DNA from: Streptomyces brasiliensis
GTDB lineage: Bacteria > Actinomycetota > Actinomycetes > Streptomycetales > Streptomycetaceae
NCBI RefSeq assembly: GCF_014647875.1
Contig: NZ_BMQA01000008.1
Span: 124,001-188,000 of the forward strand
Length of the DNA stretch: 64,000 bases
Direction of reading: 5' to 3'
Position 1 is the first letter of the stretch; each line of letters starts with the position of its first letter. Both the position numbers and the translations under genes were made by a program. Below the pieces are notes generated by a model that saw only the letters and a program-made list of their open reading frames with translations, did no database searches and was not told where the DNA came from. This document shows positions 58,861-64,000 of this stretch, in pieces.

Positions 58861-59871
58861 ATGCGCCCCGACACGCCTGCCGAGAACGTCGACCACAACG
58901 CCGAAGCGGCACGCCTGGAGCGGACCGCCGGCCTGTATCCCGAGGACGCGGAGGCCTTGCTGCTGCAGGCCGCGGCCCACCTGGAACTGGCCGACGACCG
59001 CCCCGCGGCGACCACGCTGTACGACCGCCTGCTGTCGTCCGACGAAGGGCTGGACGACCCCCTCCTGGTACGCGCCCTGAAGGCGTCGAACCTCTGGGAG
59101 TACGGCCACGAGGCCGAGGCCCGGGCGATCATCGACGGAATCCGCGCCGCCGCCCCGCGCGACCCGGCCCCGTGGGTGATCGTCGCGGAGGCCCTCGAGT
59201 CGCACGACGAGCTGGAGGCGGCGCAGGACACGTTCACGGAGGGCGCGACGCTGCTCCTGACCGACACCCCGGAGCCCCCTTACGCGGCCCGCGCCCTCCT
59301 CTTCGGCCGCCACCGGGTCCGCCGGATGCTGGGCGCCCCGCACGACGACTGGGACACCCTGGCGGACACCCTCCACTCGTCCTCGGTGTCCCTGGACGAG
59401 CTGCACGACCCGAAGCGGGTGTGGTCCCTGGGCTCGGACAACCCGGCGGAACTGGAGGCGGAGATCTCCCGCCTCCGAGCGGAGCTCGGCGCCTACCGCG
59501 AGGCCCTGTCCCGCCCGTTCCCGGTGGCTGTCCTGCACTGGCCGGCGGCCGAACTGGCGGAACTGCTCGCGTCGTACCCGACCCTGGCGACGGAGTACCC
59601 GTCCCACGAGACCCACCTGACGACGATAGAAACGTCACTGAGGGAACTGTCCGCCTCGGGAACGGCGAACCTGGGCATCGTGACGGGCACGGTCCCGTCG
59701 TACGAGGCGTTCGCGGCATCGGAGGCGTCATCACCTGCGGAGGTCTCGCTGCTGCCGCAGTATGCGACGACGCTGGCGGCACGGGGGCGGGCGGTGGCCT
59801 GGCCGCCGCAGACGGGGACGGGTTGCTGGTGCGGGGCGGGGCGGGGGTATGGGGAGTGTCACGGGGCGTGA
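58861..59871 (+). CDS. TPR-like protein with C-terminal SEC-C zinc motif
   Basis: 336 residues, ATG 58861. The N-terminal half is helical repeats (RLERTAGLYPEDAEALLLQAAAHLELADDRPAATTLYDRLLSS; ALKASNLWEYGHEAEARAIIDGIRAAAPRDPAPWVIVAEALESHDELEAAQDTFTEGA). The middle is charged helix (ELEAEISRLRAELGAYREALSRPFP). The end, GCWCGAGRGYGECHG, is a SEC-C-like metal motif (C-x-C-x8-C-H) found in many accessory bacterial proteins. The function is unknown; SEC-C proteins often act in protein-quality or RNA contexts. It is followed by a hairpin terminator. Confidence 0.85.
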   Translation: MRPDTPAENVDHNAEAARLERTAGLYPEDAEALLLQAAAHLELADDRPAATTLYDRLLSSDEGLDDPLLVRALKASNLWEYGHEAEARAIIDGIRAAAPRDPAPWVIVAEALESHDELEAAQDTFTEGATLLLTDTPEPPYAARALLFGRHRVRRMLGAPHDDWDTLADTLHSSSVSLDELHDPKRVWSLGSDNPAELEAEISRLRAELGAYREALSRPFPVAVLHWPAAELAELLASYPTLATEYPSHETHLTTIETSLRELSASGTANLGIVTGTVPSYEAFAASEASSPAEVSLLPQYATTLAARGRAVAWPPQTGTGCWCGAGRGYGECHGA

Positions 59872-59877
59872 GGTGAG

Positions 59878-59898
59878 CGGGGTGACTCGATCACCCCG
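59878..59898 (+). terminator. Hairpin after the SEC-C gene
   Basis: CGGGGTGA - CTCGA - TCACCCCG forms an 8-bp stem with a 5-nt loop 6 nt after the stop. No U-tract follows. The downstream sequence turns noticeably A/T-richer. Confidence 0.6.
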
Positions 59899-59990
59899 GT
59901 GTTGGCCCCCTGTCCGGAACTCACCAGCTTTCGCCACTGGAACTTTGTTTGTCAGTGACTGCTGCTAAAACAGATCCACATAGGCGTAGG

Positions 59991-60006
59991 TGATCGCGTG
60001 CGATCA
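59991..60006. promoter_or_regulatory. Inverted repeat upstream of the PLD-helicase gene
   Basis: TGATCGC-GT-GCGATCA is a perfect 7-bp inverted repeat 26 nt before the helicase ATG at 60033. The preceding 60 bp are A/T-rich for this genome (ACTTTGTTTGTCAGTGACTG; GCTAAAACAGATCCACATAG) and may be the promoter. It may be an operator or a short RNA hairpin. Confidence 0.45.
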
Positions 60007-60032
60007 TGCGTGAGGGCTCAGGGGGAGCAGTC

Positions 60033-63000
60033 ATGACGGAGTCGGGGGAGCTGGCGCAGCCGATCCAAGGGGTCTACGAAGAGCTCATTACCGAGCACCT
60101 TCGTGATCGGCTCGACGCTCTCGAAGCCGCGGGCTGGAAGGCGATCGACGACGAGGTAACCGAAGAGTCCACGCCTCATGTGCTGGCTCGGCACATCGGT
60201 GAGGCTGTGGCACGTCGCCTGAGCCAATTCCCACAGAAAAAGCAGGTCGCCGCAGCCAACGAGATCATGCGGTCACTTGCCATTGCCGCTCCGGAACCGG
60301 ATGAGGACAAGACGGCCAGTGCGATCGCCGAAGGTCCACGACAGCTACTCGCCCTCGCCGAGCAGGAGGCTCCGGGTGTCTTCGCAATCCGTCCCCTGAC
60401 ACCTCTTTCTGAGACAGCGCTGATCACCAACGCACCGGACGACCCCAACCTGGGCGCGGAGTTGCGGGCTGAGCTCGCCACGGCTGACCGAATCGACCTG
60501 CTGTGCGCGTTCGTGAAGTGGCATGGCATACGGGTGCTTGAGGACGCGCTGCGTGCCGCCAAGAAGCGTGGCGTCCGCATTCGCGTCATCACAACCACCT
60601 ATATCGGCGCCACCGACCGCCACGCATTGAACCGTCTGGTTCGCGAATTCGACGCCGAAGTCAAGGTCAACTACGAGATCCGTACGACTCGTCTGCATGC
60701 CAAGGCCTGGTTCTTCAGGCGTGACACCGGCTTCGATACGGCTTACGTAGGCAGTTCCAACCTGTCGAAGGCGGCGCTGCTGGACGGCCTTGAGTGGAAC
60801 GTACGGCTGTCCTCCGTCGCTACCCCGAGGGTGATCGAGAAGTTCGAGGCGACGTTCGACGCGTACTGGAACGATACGGCGTTCGAACCGTACGACCCTG
60901 ATCGCGATGGAGAGCGCCTTGCCGAAGCACTGGCCCGGGCCAGCGGCAAGGGGGCCAGCGACGAGCTGAAGATCAATATCTCTGGGCTGGAGGTACGACC
61001 CTTCCCTCACCAGCGGGACATGCTGGAGCGGCTCCGCGTCGAGCGAGAGATCCGCGGTCACCATAGGAACCTCTTGGTGGCAGCCACCGGAACTGGCAAG
61101 ACCGTCATGGCGGCACTCGATTACCGGAACCTACGTGACCAGCGCGGCGGGGAGCTCCCCCGACTGCTCTTCGTGGCGCACCGCAAAGAAATCCTGGACC
61201 AGTCCGTGCGCACTTATCGCGAGGTGCTCGCAGACGGCTCCTTCGGTGAACCGCTCTACAACGGGCAGGAGCCAGTCGACTGGACCCATGTCTTCGCCAG
61301 CGTCCAGTCTCTCCACCTCCAGCGGCTGGAACAGCTTGATCCTGGCCACTTCGACGTCATCGTCATCGACGAGTTCCACCACGCCGAGGCGAAGACGTAC
61401 CGCCGTGTGCTCGACCACTTCAAACCGTCCGAGTTGCTCGGCCTCACCGCAACGCCGGAGAGGATGGATGGGTCCAATGTGCAGGACATGGAGATCTCCG
61501 GAGTCAAGATCTTCGGCGGTCGGATCGCCGCCGAAATGCGCCTGTGGGAAGCGCTCGAGAACGATCTCCTGTGTCCCTTCCACTACTTCGGGGTCCCAGA
61601 CGGCACGGATCTTTCCCAGCTGAACTGGCGAGCGGGGTCCTACGACCAAGACGAGCTCGGCAATCTCTACACAGCCAGCAATGCGCGGGCTCTCATCGTC
61701 ATCAACCAGGTGAAGGCGAAGATCGCTAATCCGTCCGCCATGCGCGCTTTGGGCTTCTGCGTGACGAAGGCGCATGCGCACTTCATGGCCGACCGCTTCA
61801 ACGAAGTGGGGTTCAAGGCTGCCGCGCTCGACAGCGAGTCGACCACCGCGGAGCGTGAGCGCACACTGAAGGACCTCAAGGACGGCAAGATCCAGGTGAT
61901 CTTCTCGGTGGACCTCTTCAACGAGGGCCTGGACGTCCCGGACGTCGACACGCTGCTTCTGCTTCGCCCGACGAACAGTGCGACCGTGTTCCTACAGCAG
62001 TTGGGACGAGGTCTGCGCCGTACCCCAAACAAGCCCGTCCTGACCGTGCTCGACTTCATCGGTCAGCATCGAGCCGAGTTCCGCTTCGAGGAGCAGTTCC
62101 GCGCCCTGACCAACCTCTCCCGCAATCGCCTTGTCGAGAACATCGAGCGCGACTTTCCGCATCTGCCCTCCGGCTGCCAGATCATCCTGGAGGGCAAGTC
62201 GAAGAGGCTCGTCCTCGACAACATCCGGACGCAGATCAACTCGACCATCAACACCTTGGCGAAGGAAGTCAGGGACTACAGCGCACTCGATCTCGCCTCT
62301 TACCTGCGCGAGAGCAGGCGCGAGATCACAGAGCTCTACAGAAGCTCCAATTCGTGGACCAAGGTCCTGCGCAAGGCCCGGATCGTCACGGAGGCCCAAC
62401 TGCCTGGCGAGGACCAACTCCTCAGGCGCGTTCACGCCTTCCTGCATGTGGACGACCCCGAGCGAGCTCGCGCCTATCTCCGCCTCCTCGCCGATGACGC
62501 CCCCGACTACGATTCGCTCGCACCGGTGGAGCAGGTGTACGCGCGCATGCTCTTCTTCAACCTGTGGGATAGGGCTGGGGGCTTCTCGAGTTACCGAGAG
62601 GGGCTGGAATCCCTACGTATCCAGCAACGAGTTCGCGACGAGCTTCAGCAGGTGCTGTCCTACGTCCTCGACCGAACCGACCACTTCCCCATCCTCCTGG
62701 ACGGCCCGCTCGGCCATCTACCGCTGAAGATCCACAGCTCTTACAACCGCTCCGAGATCCTCGCCGCCTTGGGAGTCGCGCGGCTGGGAGGTCAGATGCC
62801 CGGTGTCTTCGCCCAGGGAGTGAGCTGGATCGAGGACATCAAGACCGATGCCCTCTTCATCACTTCAGAGAAGAACGAACGGGACTTCTCACCGAACGTC
62901 CGCTACAAGGACTACGCCATCAGCTCAACGCGCTTCCACTGGGAATCCCAGAACAACACATCCGAGGCCTCTAGAACGGGACTGCGCTACCGGCACCACG

Positions 63001-63200
63001 TCGAACAAGGCAGCCACGTCCTGCTGTTCCTGCGTCGCTACAAGGAAAACAGCATCGGCAAGTCTGAGCCCTGGATGCTCCTCGGACCGGCCACCTACGT
63101 GGAACACACCGGGAGCAAACCGATGGCGATCACCTGGGACCTTGAGCATGAACTCCCCGCCGATGTGTGGTCGTACTCTGCGGCGATCACCAGCGGGTGA
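60033..63200 (+). CDS. PLD-nuclease/SF2 helicase fusion with DUF3427-like C terminus
   Basis: 1055 residues; ATG 60033 has GGGGGAG 5 nt upstream, better than ATG 60006. After a helical N-terminal region (1-115), a phospholipase-D-type nuclease domain shows LHAKAWFF (HxK 222-224) and GSSN (240-243). An SF2 helicase follows: Walker A ATGTGKT (351-357), DEFHH (446-450), LGLTATPERMDG, FSVDLFNEGLDVPDVDTLLLLRPT and QQLGRGLRR. The last 300 residues correspond to the DUF3427 region (FEEQFRALTNLSRNRLVENIERDFPHLPSGC; IKIHSSYNRSEILAALG-type). Codon use is less GC-biased than in neighbours. Proteins of this make-up are candidate DNA-defence effectors; no function is proven. Confidence 0.87.
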   Translation: MTESGELAQPIQGVYEELITEHLRDRLDALEAAGWKAIDDEVTEESTPHVLARHIGEAVARRLSQFPQKKQVAAANEIMRSLAIAAPEPDEDKTASAIAEGPRQLLALAEQEAPGVFAIRPLTPLSETALITNAPDDPNLGAELRAELATADRIDLLCAFVKWHGIRVLEDALRAAKKRGVRIRVITTTYIGATDRHALNRLVREFDAEVKVNYEIRTTRLHAKAWFFRRDTGFDTAYVGSSNLSKAALLDGLEWNVRLSSVATPRVIEKFEATFDAYWNDTAFEPYDPDRDGERLAEALARASGKGASDELKINISGLEVRPFPHQRDMLERLRVEREIRGHHRNLLVAATGTGKTVMAALDYRNLRDQRGGELPRLLFVAHRKEILDQSVRTYREVLADGSFGEPLYNGQEPVDWTHVFASVQSLHLQRLEQLDPGHFDVIVIDEFHHAEAKTYRRVLDHFKPSELLGLTATPERMDGSNVQDMEISGVKIFGGRIAAEMRLWEALENDLLCPFHYFGVPDGTDLSQLNWRAGSYDQDELGNLYTASNARALIVINQVKAKIANPSAMRALGFCVTKAHAHFMADRFNEVGFKAAALDSESTTAERERTLKDLKDGKIQVIFSVDLFNEGLDVPDVDTLLLLRPTNSATVFLQQLGRGLRRTPNKPVLTVLDFIGQHRAEFRFEEQFRALTNLSRNRLVENIERDFPHLPSGCQIILEGKSKRLVLDNIRTQINSTINTLAKEVRDYSALDLASYLRESRREITELYRSSNSWTKVLRKARIVTEAQLPGEDQLLRRVHAFLHVDDPERARAYLRLLADDAPDYDSLAPVEQVYARMLFFNLWDRAGGFSSYREGLESLRIQQRVRDELQQVLSYVLDRTDHFPILLDGPLGHLPLKIHSSYNRSEILAALGVARLGGQMPGVFAQGVSWIEDIKTDALFITSEKNERDFSPNVRYKDYAISSTRFHWESQNNTSEASRTGLRYRHHVEQGSHVLLFLRRYKENSIGKSEPWMLLGPATYVEHTGSKPMAITWDLEHELPADVWSYSAAITSG

Positions 63201-63233
63201 AACTCTGCGTTTCCGCATCGAAGTGGGTCCGGG

Positions 63234-63755
63234 CTAGATTGCGGGGTCCACGTTCCACGCCTCGGGCAGATCGCTGCCGCAGAAAACGCAGACGAAGTCG
63301 TCCTCGCGCACGATGTTGTGCTCCTGGCAGCCAGGACAGCGCCGGAATACCACTTCGTGGGTGAAGCTGCACGGACGCTCGAGTCCTACGCGATCCAGGG
63401 CCCGGGCGACTGCCCACCATGAACTGATGTCCGGGCAGTACCCGGTCGACTGGTTGCTGACGTCGCCCACGCCCCATCGGCCTGCCGAGCGAGCGAAACT
63501 GATCTCGCCAGCGCTCAGGACTGGTCCCCCGCCGGCGCACGCCACATGCTCGCTTCGCCGCGGCGCCAGCCGAAGCACACCATCCGTGCCGACCACAAAG
63601 GTGAAAGGCTCGGCCAGTTCCGCCGATGATCGTGCCGCAACCCAGCTGCTGAAGTCAGCCGCCGAGCCGACCATGCAGCCGCCACTATCAGGCCGGACCG
63701 CAGCTTTCAGGGCGGCCGGTCCCACGTACTGATAAATCCGACTCTGCACGCTCAC
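63234..63755 (-). CDS. Zinc-ribbon hypothetical protein convergent with the PLD-helicase
   Basis: 173 residues from GTG 63755 (a GTG six nucleotides further in is possible; longer frames have no better start). The sequence contains YVGPAALKAAVRPDSGGCMVGSAADFSSWV, FVVGTDGVLRLAPRRSEHVACAGGGPVLSAGEISF and VSNQSTGYCPDISSW. A C-terminal zinc ribbon has C140-x2-C143 and C156-x2-C159 (CPGC ... CVFC). I recognise it as a family of unknown function seen in actinomycete accessory regions. Its stop lies 33 nt from that of the helicase. It might be a specificity or immunity component. Confidence 0.75.
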   Translation of the reverse strand: MSVQSRIYQYVGPAALKAAVRPDSGGCMVGSAADFSSWVAARSSAELAEPFTFVVGTDGVLRLAPRRSEHVACAGGGPVLSAGEISFARSAGRWGVGDVSNQSTGYCPDISSWWAVARALDRVGLERPCSFTHEVVFRRCPGCQEHNIVREDDFVCVFCGSDLPEAWNVDPAI

Positions 63756-63852
63756 GTGAGCCAACCTAAAACACTTCCGGTACGCGCCCTGGCGGGGTAA
63801 GCAAGGTGGGCACCGGACCGGCCTCCAGGCAGTGCGTCGGTACCCTGCACGC

Positions 63853-64000
63853 ATGATTCGCGCGGTGGTCTTCGACGTCGGTGAGTGTCTCGTGGACGAG
63901 AGCCGTGAGTACGGGGCCTGGGCCGACTGGTTGGGGGTGCCGCGGCACACCTTTCACGCGATGTTCGGTGCCGTGATTGCCCAGGGTCGTGACTACCGGG
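63853..64000 (+). CDS. HAD-family hydrolase, N-terminal fragment
   Basis: Only 49 codons are in the window; the gene continues to the right. It starts MIRAVVFDVGECLVDESREYGAWADWLGV. FDVGECLVDE is HAD motif I with the nucleophile Asp8 and the second Asp replaced by Glu (DxGE), as in haloacid-dehalogenase-like proteins of subgroup I, which usually still have activity on small phosphates. The ATG at 63853 is the first in frame. Confidence 0.8.
   Translation, partial: MIRAVVFDVGECLVDESREYGAWADWLGVPRHTFHAMFGAVIAQGRDYR

Overview
The window is chromosomal DNA from a Streptomyces-type actinomycete. The evidence is very high G+C with G/C-ending codons, frequent GTG and TTG starts, one gene with a rare TTA codon, and a CslA-GlxA-CslZ morphogenesis block, an Ehu-type transporter and a CdgA-like c-di-GMP protein in the arrangement known from Streptomyces coelicolor and S. 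lividans. No phage, insertion sequence or CRISPR array is visible. Names are assigned by reading the sequence; no database search was run.

Layout. 1-6.9 kb: start of a secreted protein that may carry a carbohydrate-binding module, an OmpR-type two-component pair, a spermidine-synthase-like protein, hypothetical genes, a helical-repeat regulator and a histidine phosphatase. 7-12.2 kb: a PAP2 membrane enzyme, then a tightly coupled trio of RecB-type nuclease with Fe-S cysteines, unknown protein and SF1B helicase, which together resemble a split Dna2. 12.3-15 kb: small conserved genes (one with TTA), the first of three identical tRNA-Lys(CTT) genes, and a secreted metalloprotease. 15.2-24.5 kb: CdgA-like protein, LLM oxidoreductase, and an ectoine-type catabolism/uptake locus (Asp/Glu-racemase-family protein, D-hydroxyacid dehydrogenase, EhuBCDA, IclR regulator). 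24.6-28.9 kb: second and third tRNA-Lys flank a DUF3592-like protein, an AA10 lytic polysaccharide monooxygenase with a DasR-like operator, an SPFH protein and a cell-wall hydrolase. 29.3-40.4 kb: FadR-type GntR regulator, cslA-glxA, a large S8 protease, GH6 CslZ and an ANTAR regulator.

40.6-41.9 kb: a class F-type sortase behind a surface protein whose ribosome binding site lies inside a perfect palindrome. 42-49.3 kb: NagD-like phosphatase, then an aminophosphonate operon (FAD oxidase, phosphonatase-like hydrolase, complete ABC transporter) with its HutC-type GntR gene and an operator-like site. 49.4-54.3 kb: LAxTG surface protein, ROK repressor divergent from a Gfo/Idh/MocA oxidoreductase across a strong inverted repeat, a UPF0303 protein and an F420/LLM enzyme. 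54.3-59.9 kb: FAH hydrolase, YidC-like insertase with a small partner, HxlR regulator divergent from an MFS exporter, and a TPR/SEC-C protein. 60-63.8 kb: a PLD-nuclease/SF2 helicase/DUF3427-like protein whose codon use looks less GC-biased, convergent with a zinc-ribbon gene; this is a probable accessory or defence module. The window ends inside a HAD gene.

Together, the 25-40 kb genes serve construction and remodelling of the hyphal-tip glycan, the surrounding genes serve scavenging of osmolytes and phosphonates, and two nuclease/helicase systems are the least described parts.
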